Notes under the pieces: model-generated
Database searches by the model: none
Told to the model about the DNA's origin: nothing
The model's input: the letters and a program-made list of their open reading frames with translations, nothing else
Assembly: GCA_030636245.1 (NCBI GenBank)
Contig: DAOVXI010000100.1
Coordinates: forward strand, 1 to 6,707
DNA from: Deltaproteobacteria bacterium
GTDB lineage: Bacteria; Desulfobacterota; GWC2-55-46; DRQE01
Length of the DNA stretch: 6,707 bases
Direction: 5' to 3'
Position numbers and translations under genes: made by a program
Shown: positions 1 through 5,396 of the stretch, in pieces
How positions within the stretch are numbered: the first letter of the stretch is position 1
Layout: each line of letters opens with the position of its first letter

Positions 1-186
1 TCCATAAAGGGCCATGTTATAGATGGCATCCTCCCAAGCTACGGCCATGGGGCTAAAGCGCTTATTGCTCTTATCAACAGCGGGGCCCGCCTTGAGATAG
101 CGATCAACGAGGAGAGCGCGAGTGAGGCTATATACTCCGGCGAGGGCACCCCGGTTGAGGTAAGGATAAGGAGAGAAGTCGAGTGA
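1..186 (+). CDS. C-terminal fragment of an unidentified protein
   Basis: An open frame enters from the left edge in frame 1 and stops at TGA 184-186, giving 61 visible residues. The fragment reads like the end of a soluble globular protein. A Gly-His-Gly-Ala stretch (about residues 20-23) leads into an Ala/Leu/Ile-rich segment that looks helical, then alternating hydrophobic residues suggesting beta strands, and a charged tail ending in RREVE. There is no membrane segment or cysteine motif. I do not recognise the family and assign no function. Codon use (GGC, GCG, CTT, ATA, AGG) resembles dtd and the minus-strand genes, so this looks like core chromosome. Its stop overlaps the GTG start of the next gene by four bases (GTGA), which indicates translational coupling in one operon. 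The start lies outside the window. Confidence 0.75.
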   Translation, partial: SIKGHVIDGILPSYGHGAKALIALINSGARLEIAINEESASEAIYSGEGTPVEVRIRREVE

Positions 187-1058
187 ATAATAAAACAAGA
201 TTTTTTTTCAAGGTTATGGGTGTATCTGTATGTTTCCTGATGATATCGTTGCTCCTGTGTGTGGATGTAACGTACTCAGAGGATGTGAGTAGTGATACTC
301 AGAGTAAAGATGATATCAATAATCCTGAGATAATAGATATAGATATAGATGAAACCGTATTCAGGGTAGGTGGGGGGCTATATACGAGTGATATAAGACC
401 GAGACTCGAGGGTAAGTACAAGATAACATCCATCAGGGGTACTCGTGGCTGGAATAATACTTACGATCGTTACTCTATTAAAGGCGATCTTACCCCGCCA
501 GGCTTTAATGTGGAGGACAAATCAATCGAAGCACTAAGGAAGGTTGCGGAGTATTGGCTTTTGAATGAAGGGTGGCTTTTTGGAACACAAGATGGCGTGG
601 TTGAGCTGCGGTACGATGATTCATCTAGTCGTATCGCATCCGATAGACTCGAAGTGGTTAGAATGTGGTATCGAAATTTTGTAGGTGGGTTTCCGGTTTT
701 AAACAGTGGGACTCAATTTATATTTAAAGACGGTGTGCTTATAAGGATTAGCATACTTCCTACTAATATTAGCGCTGAGACTGTCGAGGCTGTCAATGCT
801 GCAAATGAAAAGGGGCTAACTGAAAACAATGCAGCGTATATCATAAGTGAGTATATCAAGAACAAGCCCGATTATGATAGCGATGTGGATGATTTGCCTG
901 GGTTTAAGTCTTTTGAAAGAATTTTAGTAAAAAGGAAGTATGCTACACGTAAACCGCCCTACGTTATCTGGGAGGTTTACTTCGGTAGTTTTATTTACTT
1001 AATAGACGCTGCCAATGGCGAGGTGTACGAGGTACGTCAGGGCTGGATAGATGGCTAA
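183..1058 (+). CDS. Secreted protein with FTP/PepSY-like domains
   Basis: This 291-residue protein is probably exported. Residues 1-10 are basic, residues 11-29 form a hydrophobic core, and a signal peptidase I site is plausible near Tyr31-Ser32. The cysteine at 26 follows Leu-Leu-Leu, a poor lipobox, so a lipoprotein is less likely. A low-complexity Asp/Ser/Ile linker (33-58) includes an Ile-Asp repeat encoded by three ATAGAT units (333-350). Residues about 115-190 resemble the fungalysin/thermolysin propeptide (FTP) fold: a helix, then a 'vvRMWYRNFVGGFPVL' strand pair and 'FKDGVLIRIS'. Residues about 212-285 resemble a PepSY domain ending in 'VIWEVYF...YLIDAANGEVYEV'. In known proteins these folds inhibit or chaperone peptidases; no catalytic domain is attached here, so the role is unknown. 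The GTG start has AAGGAG (168-173) nine bases upstream and overlaps the previous stop. The gene is more AT-rich than dtd. The domain calls are by eye. Confidence 0.8.
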   Translation: MNNKTRFFFKVMGVSVCFLMISLLLCVDVTYSEDVSSDTQSKDDINNPEIIDIDIDETVFRVGGGLYTSDIRPRLEGKYKITSIRGTRGWNNTYDRYSIKGDLTPPGFNVEDKSIEALRKVAEYWLLNEGWLFGTQDGVVELRYDDSSSRIASDRLEVVRMWYRNFVGGFPVLNSGTQFIFKDGVLIRISILPTNISAETVEAVNAANEKGLTENNAAYIISEYIKNKPDYDSDVDDLPGFKSFERILVKRKYATRKPPYVIWEVYFGSFIYLIDAANGEVYEVRQGWIDG

Positions 1059-1091
1059 CTTAATAAAAGCAATTTTAATGGAGATTAGGAA

Positions 1092-1556
1092 TTGAGAGCC
1101 GTCATAGAGAGAGTGTCTTCCGCCAGTGTTACGGTGGATGGTGAGGTCAAGGGCGAGATAGGCCGGGGATTACTGGCGCTTATCGGGGTCGAGAAGGGCG
1201 ACACCGATAAGGACATGACATATATCAGTGCAAAGATCACCAATTTAAGGATATTCTATGATGAGTCGGGCAAGATGAACCATAGCGTTAAAGACATATC
1301 AGTGGGTGACTCGGATGCCGGTGTATTAATGGTGTCCCAGTTCACACTTCTTGGCGACGCACGAAAGGGCCGCCGCCCGTCATTCGAGGGGGCCGAGAAG
1401 CCCGAGCGCGCAAAGGAGCTCTTCGATGAGCTCTGCGAGAGTGTAAGGGCCGAGGGCATAAATGTAGAGAAGGGCGTATTCGGAGCGGATATGAAGGTAG
1501 CTCACGTGAACGACGGCCCCGTGACCATACTTTTGGACAGCAGGAAAAAGTTCTGA
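1092..1556 (+). CDS. dtd: D-aminoacyl-tRNA deacylase
   Basis: DTD hydrolyses D-amino acids (classically D-Tyr), and glycine mischarged on tRNA(Ala), from tRNA in the cytosol, protecting translation from the wrong enantiomer. The 154-residue length is typical of the bacterial family. The N-terminus 'MRAVIERVSSASVTVDG' is a canonical DTD start. The 'SQFTL' motif is at 82-86, the basic 'DARKGRRPSF' loop at 89-98, and the Gly-cisPro motif 'NDGPVTI' at 140-146; together the SQFTL and GlyPro motifs form the chiral-proofreading pocket. The start is TTG at 1092. An in-frame TAG at 1086-1088 rules out a longer form, and GGAG (1080-1083) sits eight bases upstream. The gene begins 33 bases after the preceding stop and probably shares its transcript. 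No key residue appears missing. The assignment is secure. Confidence 0.97.
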   Translation: MRAVIERVSSASVTVDGEVKGEIGRGLLALIGVEKGDTDKDMTYISAKITNLRIFYDESGKMNHSVKDISVGDSDAGVLMVSQFTLLGDARKGRRPSFEGAEKPERAKELFDELCESVRAEGINVEKGVFGADMKVAHVNDGPVTILLDSRKKF

Positions 1557-1569
1557 TTAGTTGCAGATT

Positions 1570-1611
1570 AACCGTTCGTTAGACCCTTCGAGAGCCTCAG
1601 GGCGAACGGTT
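1570..1611. repeat. Nested hairpin of the dispersed GTTCG...CGAAC type
   Basis: The outer arms AACCGTTCG (1570-1578) and CGAACGGTT (1603-1611) are perfectly complementary. Inside, CCCT (1584-1587) pairs with AGGG (1599-1602), giving a hairpin within a hairpin. The inner text CCTTCGAGAGCCTCAGG resembles the 'CCTTCGA...CTCAGG' palindromic repeats scattered between genes in many proteobacterial genomes; this is recalled, not searched. It begins 13 bases after the dtd stop and is followed by an AT-rich run, so it could also end or protect the dtd transcript. Confidence 0.75.
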
Positions 1612-1634
1612 TGTTAATAATTTAACAATGTGTC

Positions 1635-1664
1635 ATGCCGGGCTTGACCCGGTATCTCGTTTTT
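1635..1664 (+). terminator. Hairpin plus T-run: possible intrinsic terminator or dispersed repeat
   Basis: ATGCCGGG (1635-1642) pairs with CCCGGTAT (1648-1655), with one G-T wobble, around the five-base loop CTTGA. Four bases later comes TTTTT (1660-1664). The geometry suits a rho-independent terminator for the dtd operon. The same text (GTCATGCCGGGCTTGACCC) also matches a type of intergenic repeat common in bacterial genomes, so its primary identity may be repetitive DNA. The offset between stem and T-run weakens the terminator call. Confidence 0.5.
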
Positions 1665-1666
1665 AG

Positions 1667-1687
1667 ACCCTGAAATAAATTCAGGGT
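1667..1687. repeat. Hairpin CCCTGAA/TTCAGGG, part of the repeat cluster
   Basis: CCCTGAA (1668-1674) and TTCAGGG (1680-1686) form a perfect seven-base stem around ATAAA, extended by one A-T pair at 1667/1687. This 'CCTGAA...TTCAGG' unit is often found beside the 'GCCGGGCTTGACCCGG' unit in intergenic repeat clusters; that is a recollection, not a search. No T-run follows, so termination is unlikely. Confidence 0.65.
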
Positions 1688-1708
1688 TACGGTTGTGGGT
1701 TTCGTCGC

Positions 1709-1729
1709 AGAGCCTCAGGGCGAACGGTT
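1709..1729. repeat. Second copy of the 21-base half-repeat seen at 1591-1611
   Basis: These 21 bases, including GAGCCTCAGGGCGAACGG, are identical to 1591-1611. The partner arm CCGTTCG is not repeated beside this copy, so it is a half-element. Its CGAACGGTT (1721-1729) is, however, complementary to the left arm at 1570-1578, so 1570-1729 is a 160-base segment with nine-base terminal inverted repeats. This could be a small non-autonomous element or a product of repeat recombination. Confidence 0.8.
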
Positions 1730-1774
1730 GGATGATTTGCATGATATTAGTGTTTATTAGGTAATCTATGTAAC

Positions 1775-1801
1775 ATATTAATAATAAAGACTTATTAATA
1801 T
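1775..1801. promoter_or_regulatory. Perfect 10-base AT inverted repeat before the cytochrome gene
   Basis: ATATTAATAA (1775-1784) and TTATTAATAT (1792-1801) are exact reverse complements separated by TAAAGAC. The dyad ends eight bases before the GGAGG ribosome binding site (1809-1813). It could be an operator for a dimeric regulator or a hairpin in the 5' leader. It does not match the FNR or Fur consensus. An AT-rich region can produce such a dyad by chance, although a perfect ten-base match is uncommon. Confidence 0.45.
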
Positions 1802-1822
1802 AAAAAACGGAGGTAGTAAGAG

Positions 1823-2284
1823 ATGAAAAAAGTAATGTTAATGCTAATGGCGATAGTTTTTGTTGTTGCCGGATGTACCGTAGCAGGGCAAAAGGGCCCT
1901 AAGGCACAGACGAAGGCCGGTGCATTGGACGAGAGGGTTGAGCTGAAACTCCCCCCACATATCAAGGTAAAGCAAAAGGCAGGGATGAGGGTCCACATGG
2001 ATACCTTGAGCGAGATAGTTCTGGCTTTATCAGAGAACGACTTCAAAAAAGCCGCAAAAACAGCGAGTGAGAAACTTGGCTGGAACAAGGATGAGAGCGC
2101 TCAATGCAGGAAAATGAGTAAGATGGCAGGCGAGGAGGGGTTTTATGAGCTTGGCATGGCTGTGCATAAAAAGGCTGATGAATTAGCCGCTTACGCCGCT
2201 GCTGAGGATAAGGACAACGCGCTTCGGGCCTTTTCCGAGCTGGTTAACAACTGTAACGCATGCCATAAGACGTTCAGGCACTGA
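1823..2284 (+). CDS. Cytochrome c'-like haem lipoprotein
   Basis: This is a 153-residue periplasmic c-type cytochrome, probably anchored by lipid. Residues 1-17 form a type II signal peptide with lipobox Val-Ala-Gly-Cys (lipidated Cys18), followed by a Lys/Gln/Ala linker to about 40. The rest is almost entirely amphipathic helix (about 46-72, 74-86, 98-126, 130-148), consistent with the four-helix bundle of cytochrome c' and cytochrome c556. The single haem motif Cys-Asn-Ala-Cys-His lies at 144-148, just before the C-terminus ('CHKTFRH'), where this family has it. Cytochromes c' bind NO or transfer electrons; the exact role cannot be read from sequence. Met55 lies in the first helix, where a sixth ligand sits in c556-type members. 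Strong ribosome site GGAGG (1809-1813). It appears monocistronic, with the repeat cluster upstream and 98 bases before the HU gene. Confidence 0.88.
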   Translation: MKKVMLMLMAIVFVVAGCTVAGQKGPKAQTKAGALDERVELKLPPHIKVKQKAGMRVHMDTLSEIVLALSENDFKKAAKTASEKLGWNKDESAQCRKMSKMAGEEGFYELGMAVHKKADELAAYAAAEDKDNALRAFSELVNNCNACHKTFRH

Positions 2285-2382
2285 TATCTTTTTTATGATA
2301 TAAACAAAAAACCTGTTGCAACTTTGTTCTTTAATTGGTAGAAGATAGGTTAACAGGCACATAAAAACTTTGGAGGTGTGAG

Positions 2383-2667
2383 ATGGCAAAGGCAATGACA
2401 AAGTCACAGATAGCCGAGGAGTTAGCAGAAAAGCTCGGTATTCAGAAGAAACAGGCGGTAGAATATCTCGCGGTTTTAGCAGAAATGGCGTACCGTGAGG
2501 CCAAGAACGCATTTACCATGCCAGGCATTGGAAAACTCGTCCTCGTGGACAGGGCAGCCAGAATGGGCCGCAATCCGCAGACCGGAGAACCGATCTCGAT
2601 CCCGGCGAAAAAGGTCGTTAAGTTCAGGATCGCAAAGGCCTGTAAAGAGGCTGTACTCGGTTCATAG
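2383..2667 (+). CDS. HU/IHF-family DNA-binding protein
   Basis: This 94-residue protein matches the HU/IHF fold (Bac_DNA_binding), a homodimeric histone-like protein that bends DNA and organises the nucleoid. Residues 5-40 form the helical dimerisation region ('MTKSQIAEELAEKLGI...'). Residues about 44-52 ('FTMPGIGKL') begin the beta sheet. The arm that inserts into the minor groove is visible as 'RMGRNPQTGEPISIPAKK' (about 60-77), including the conserved Arg-Asn-Pro tip. The segment 'VVKFRIAKACKEAV' closes the domain. The sequence diverges from the standard HU arm ('GRNPxTGE' preceded by 'VDRAARM'), as in a distinct HU subgroup of environmental and delta-like bacteria; I do not separate HU from IHF subtypes. 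Strong ribosome site GGAGG (2372-2376), and an intrinsic terminator 35 bases downstream, so it is probably its own transcription unit. Confidence 0.93.
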   Translation: MAKAMTKSQIAEELAEKLGIQKKQAVEYLAVLAEMAYREAKNAFTMPGIGKLVLVDRAARMGRNPQTGEPISIPAKKVVKFRIAKACKEAVLGS

Positions 2668-2701
2668 AACACCAGATACAACAGGAATTTTAAGTAATAT
2701 T

Positions 2702-2731
2702 AAAAAACCCGGCTTTTTAGCCGGGTTTTTT
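2702..2731 (+). terminator. Strong intrinsic terminator after the HU gene
   Basis: AAAAAACCCGGCT (2702-2714) pairs perfectly with AGCCGGGTTTTTT (2719-2731) around a TTTT loop. The GC core is CCCGGCT/AGCCGGG and the final T-run serves as the U-tract. The symmetrical A- and T-runs make it potentially bidirectional. It separates the HU unit from the small membrane protein. Confidence 0.95.
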
Positions 2732-2758
2732 GTATTTCATATAGTTATGCAGATTTCT

Positions 2759-2786
2759 TTGAAATATTATCGGTTAATGATATTGT
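2759..2786 (+). promoter_or_regulatory. Candidate sigma-70 promoter for the small membrane protein
   Basis: TTGAAA (2759-2764) and TATTGT (2781-2786) are separated by 16 bases. A start six to seven bases after the -10 box falls at about 2793, the A of the ATG. The AT-rich setting makes chance matches likely, so the call is tentative. Confidence 0.35.
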
Positions 2787-2792
2787 AGTTAG

Positions 2793-3185
2793 ATGTGGAT
2801 AAGAATTTTTACAATTATTGGCGTTATTATTAGCTTCATCGGGTTTGCAAGCATTCCAGACGATATTGAGCAGTGGAAACAATGGATAGGTTCCATGTCT
2901 ACTGTAATTACACCCAAAATAGCAAGATGGTTATTGGCTAGCTTTGGTATACTTCTTGTAATTGCACTTAATGTCCTTCTTCCATATTTGTCTCGAAGGA
3001 AAGAAGCTCAAACACGTCAATATGTCGTTGTTGAGGGTAAGTCTATAACATCTCGCAATAAAGGAATCCTCGATTCAGGAACTGTTGTTCTTCCAGAGTA
3101 TTTTGGAAAAGGTGGCAAAAAAGTTCTTAAATCACTTGTTGAGAGAGGGTTAGTAGTAATTAAAACTAAGGAAGTTCAAAAATAA
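2793..3185 (+). CDS. Small two-helix membrane protein, unknown function
   Basis: I do not recognise this 130-residue protein. It has two hydrophobic segments (about 3-20 and 46-66) joined by a 25-residue loop rich in Trp, Asp and Gln ('IPDDIEQWKQWIG'). Arg4 and the Arg-Arg-Lys at 68-70 flank the helices and predict both termini in the cytoplasm. The tail (77-130) is soluble and basic. Its 'VVVEGKSITSRNKGILDSG' and 'GKKVLKSLVERGLVVIKTK' segments look like mixed alpha/beta and end in a helix-strand unit that could be a small winged-helix-like fold; that is only an impression. An in-frame TAG directly precedes the ATG, so no longer start exists, and no Shine-Dalgarno sequence is visible. The gene is more AT-rich than dtd or pabB and converges on the cyclase gene, which fits a recently acquired or fast-evolving gene. 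Confidence 0.65.
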   Translation: MWIRIFTIIGVIISFIGFASIPDDIEQWKQWIGSMSTVITPKIARWLLASFGILLVIALNVLLPYLSRRKEAQTRQYVVVEGKSITSRNKGILDSGTVVLPEYFGKGGKKVLKSLVERGLVVIKTKEVQK

Positions 3186-3195
3186 GGTAAATAAG

Positions 3196-3240
3196 GCTGT
3201 AGGCTTTAGGCTGTAAGCGTTACGCTGTAGGCGTTACGCC
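3196..3240. repeat. Three 14-base tandem repeats with embedded palindromes
   Basis: The units are GCTGTAGGCTTTAG (3196-3209), GCTGTAAGCGTTAC (3210-3223) and GCTGTAGGCGTTAC (3224-3237). Units two and three create the odd palindromes AGCGTTACGCT (3216-3226) and GGCGTTACGCC (3230-3240). The third unit contains the cyclase stop codon (complement of 3234-3236) and the second palindrome extends into its last codons. It lies in the gap between convergent genes and could fold in RNA from either strand, but no T-run follows. Confidence 0.85.
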
Positions 3241-4310
3241 TCTTCGACGTCGTCACGCGAGCGGTTCTTAACCCTATACATGGCCTCGTCAGCGGCCTTT
3301 ATAAGGTCGTTCTCATCCTTTGCGTCAGTGGGGAAGCTCGCCACGCCAAAGCTTGCCGTCATAATGGCGTTTACCTTCTCTTCCTTTAAGAAAGCGTTGT
3401 CCTTGAAGGCATTCCTTAGCTTCTTAGCTACGAATATGGCCGCGTCCTTGGTGCTCTCCGGCATGACCACAACGAACTCGTCACCGCCGTAGCGAAAGCA
3501 CAGATCAATGCTTCGGATGTGGTTAAGGAGTAGATCGGCTGTTTCCTTGAGCATCTTGGAGCCGCAGAGGTGGCCGTGTACGTCATTTATATTCTTAAAG
3601 TGATCGAGATCGAAGAAGATCATGGAGACAGGGTGTTGAAAACGCCTTGCGCGGGCAACCTCCACCTTGAGGGTATTGTGAAGGTGGCGTGAGTTATATA
3701 ATGAGGTCAGGTCGTCCTTTATTGTCAGCTCCTGGATGCGCTCAAAGAAGCGGGAGTTCTCAATGGCTATGGCCGTATAATCGGCGACGATGGTAAGGAG
3801 CCTCAGGTCGTCTTCGTTAAAGCTTCTGTCCTGAACGGTGTTTATCAGCTCTATAACGCCAAAGCAGTTGCCGCGTGTCTTAAGGGGTACGCAGATGACG
3901 CTATTTGTTGTAAAGTTGCTTATCATGTCGGCGCGCTTGCTGAAGCGCTCGTCCTTTGTAACGTCAACGACAAGCTCGGGGGTGCCTTCCTTGGCAACCC
4001 ATCCGGCTATGCCTTCACCCATGTCAATGCGTATGCCCTTCAGGTTCTCGGCTGTCTCGCCAACGATTATCTCGAAGTAAAGCTCATCGGTCTCCTCGTC
4101 CACAAGGAGCATGGCCCAGTTGGACGGCTTAATGAGATCCTTTATCTGCTCCATGACAATAGAGAGTATCTCTTTGATGTCATGGGTAGAGGTAAGGGCC
4201 TTGCCAACCTCACTCAGGGTAGTGAGCTGAGCGATCCTCTGCTCATGCTCAAGCGTGCACATTTCCTGCACCTTTGCCTCGGTCTCATTATTTTCTTTTA
4301 CTTTAGGCAT
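3234..4310 (-). CDS. GAF-GGDEF diguanylate cyclase
   Basis: This 358-residue cytosolic enzyme makes cyclic di-GMP from two GTP. Residues 10-35 are charged and probably coiled coil. A GAF sensor domain spans about 44-187 ('MGEGIAGWVAKEG', 'VICVPLKTRGNCFGVIELIN', ending in 'LTIVADYTAIAIENSRFFE'). A linker helix leads to the GGDEF domain at about 198-351. There 'DDLTSLYNSRHL' opens the domain, 'FFDLDHFKNIND' holds the metal-binding Asp, and the active-site GGDEF is intact at 275-279. The inhibitory site Arg-x-x-Asp is present at 266-269, exactly five residues before GGDEF, so product feedback is expected. No EAL domain, transmembrane segment or receiver is attached. The GAF ligand is unknown. 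The gene begins 75 bases after the pabC stop on the same strand, has its own candidate promoter and lacks a clear ribosome site. Confidence 0.95.
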   Translation of the reverse strand: MPKVKENNETEAKVQEMCTLEHEQRIAQLTTLSEVGKALTSTHDIKEILSIVMEQIKDLIKPSNWAMLLVDEETDELYFEIIVGETAENLKGIRIDMGEGIAGWVAKEGTPELVVDVTKDERFSKRADMISNFTTNSVICVPLKTRGNCFGVIELINTVQDRSFNEDDLRLLTIVADYTAIAIENSRFFERIQELTIKDDLTSLYNSRHLHNTLKVEVARARRFQHPVSMIFFDLDHFKNINDVHGHLCGSKMLKETADLLLNHIRSIDLCFRYGGDEFVVVMPESTKDAAIFVAKKLRNAFKDNAFLKEEKVNAIMTASFGVASFPTDAKDENDLIKAADEAMYRVKNRSRDDVEEA

Positions 4311-4319
4311 ATAACTCGA

Positions 4320-4349
4320 AATATAGCATTTATGGAACTAAAAATTCAA
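4320..4349 (-). promoter_or_regulatory. Candidate sigma-70 promoter for the diguanylate cyclase
   Basis: Read on the minus strand, TTGAAT (complement of 4344-4349) and TATATT (complement of 4320-4325) are 18 bases apart, a good match to -35 and -10 boxes. Transcription would start near 4313, about three bases before the ATG at 4310. The 75-base gap to pabC fits an independent promoter. Confidence 0.5.
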
Positions 4350-4385
4350 TGGTTTTCTTGATTTAGGAAGTATAAAAAGTGCGGG

Positions 4386-5234
4386 CTAGAGTAGTTTTGA
4401 GTAAAGATCTTCGAAGGCCGATGCCGCCTTATTGGTAAAGATGTTTTTCTTATCTATACTTTTGATCGGAAGCATACCTATGACCGAGTTCGTAATGAAA
4501 GCAGCATCAGATCTTTTTATATCCTCTGCCTTAAAGTTACGTTCAATTACCTTTACTTCCATCTTCTCTGCAACCTTAATTATAACCCCTCTTGTTATGC
4601 CCGGAAGTATCAAGAGAGGGGGTGGTGTGTAAAGTGTTTTCCCCTTTAAGATAAAAACGTTCGTGGATGAGCCTTCAAATATCTTTCCCTTAATAGTTGC
4701 GAGAGCTTCATAGGCGCCTCTTCTCTCGGCCTCGCTCTTGAGCATCACGGAGTTGAGATAGCTAAGGCTCTTTATGCCCGAGGGTAGCGGCAAAGAACCC
4801 TCAACGGTTACGACACTAACGCCGCTTGCTCTAAGCTTGTTGAGCTTTGCGGTGTTTATCTCGCTTAAGGTTATGAGCAGGGTGGGGAACTGCTTTCTTA
4901 TCGGCGGCGGCAGCTGCGCCGAGCCTCCCGGGCCTCTCGTGAGGGTGATCCTTATGGAGAACTCCTTTGATGAAAAGCCGTTGGCCTTTATAAGCTTTGA
5001 GATAACCTCCTCAATACCTTTAAGCGAAGTTGTGTTTATCGATAGCTCTGTGGCGGACTTTTTCAATCGAGAGAGATGCTCCCGCAGCATAACCGGCGTG
5101 CCGTCACGGACACGTAAGGTTTCAAAGGGCCCGTCGCCGTAAAGAAAGCCGCGGTCAAAGGGGCTTATCCTGGCAGAAGCCGCGCCTTGTATCTTTCCAT
5201 TCAAATATATTTTACTCGCTGGAGTATATATCAT
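4386..5234 (-). CDS. pabC: Aminodeoxychorismate lyase (class IV PLP enzyme)
   Basis: PabC is a cytosolic, PLP-dependent dimer that splits 4-amino-4-deoxychorismate into p-aminobenzoate and pyruvate in folate synthesis. The 282 residues show the class IV aminotransferase fold: 'ISPFDRGFLYGDGPFETLRV' at 23-42, the probable Schiff-base Lys155 in 'GIKSLSYLNSVMLKSEA', 'KIFEGSSTNVFILKGKTLYTPP' at 184-205 with the PLP-contacting Glu187, and 'ILPGITRGVII' at 209-219. The 'TNSVIGMLPI' segment (248-257) resembles the lyase type more than branched-chain or D-amino acid aminotransferases, which are the alternatives. Its position directly after pabB on the same strand settles the preference. The start ATG (5232-5234) has no good ribosome site. 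It lies 169 bases after the pabB stop, in a spacer that carries degenerate copies of its own 5' end. Confidence 0.87.
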   Translation of the reverse strand: MIYTPASKIYLNGKIQGAASARISPFDRGFLYGDGPFETLRVRDGTPVMLREHLSRLKKSATELSINTTSLKGIEEVISKLIKANGFSSKEFSIRITLTRGPGGSAQLPPPIRKQFPTLLITLSEINTAKLNKLRASGVSVVTVEGSLPLPSGIKSLSYLNSVMLKSEAERRGAYEALATIKGKIFEGSSTNVFILKGKTLYTPPPLLILPGITRGVIIKVAEKMEVKVIERNFKAEDIKRSDAAFITNSVIGMLPIKSIDKKNIFTNKAASAFEDLYSKLL

Positions 5235-5287
5235 AGTTAATTCAACTTATATGAAAGTTGTTTCTTTGACTTCTTGAGCCTGCCTGT

Positions 5288-5314
5288 TTAAAAAAAACTG
5301 GGGGTATAGATCAT
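5288..5314 (-). pseudogene. Decapitated copy of the pabC start: 8-codon mini-ORF
   Basis: On the minus strand this repeat unit reads Met-Ile-Tyr-Thr-Pro-Ser-Phe-Phe-stop, matching the first five residues of PabC (Met-Ile-Tyr-Thr-Pro-Ala) before running into a T-run and TAA. It is most likely a duplication remnant. Translation as a leader peptide is possible, but no ribosome site is visible. Confidence 0.55.
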
Positions 5315-5360
5315 TATTATTTTGGCCTTCGTGAAAGTTGTTACCTCGATCTTTATTGTA

Positions 5361-5396
5361 TTAGTATTTAAGAAAATTAGCTGGAGTATCTATCAT
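5361..5396 (-). pseudogene. Decapitated copy of the pabC start: 11-codon mini-ORF
   Basis: On the minus strand this unit reads Met-Ile-Asp-Thr-Pro-Ala-Asn-Phe-Leu-Lys-Tyr-stop, matching PabC's Met-Ile-Tyr-Thr-Pro-Ala at five of six positions. Its ATG comes seven bases after the pabB stop, the spacing expected of a coupled downstream gene. This may therefore be the ancestral pabC start position, displaced by the duplication. Whether it is translated is unknown. Confidence 0.55.

Noticed and set aside
1256..1459. Minus-strand open frame inside dtd
   Set aside because: Antisense shadow of a conserved gene with no start signals.
1737..1767. TTGCAT ... TAATCT as a promoter for the cytochrome gene
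   Set aside because: A 19-base spacer and weak boxes in very AT-rich DNA; several equally good alternatives exist, so none is called.
2284..2301. ATATC ... GATAT hairpin just after the cytochrome stop as a terminator
   Set aside because: A five-base, almost purely AT stem with the T-run in the loop rather than after the stem; too weak to terminate.
2312..2357. Inverted repeat CCTGTT ... AACAGG upstream of the HU gene
   Set aside because: Only six bases per arm across a 34-base gap; expected by chance and without a matching promoter layout.
2495..2788. Plus-strand frame overlapping the HU gene and running through its terminator
   Set aside because: Out-of-frame shadow of the HU gene with low-complexity Arg/Ser composition; it crosses a strong intrinsic terminator.
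3196..3240. CRISPR-like array
   Set aside because: Units are 14 bases, directly adjacent with no spacers, and no cas genes are present.
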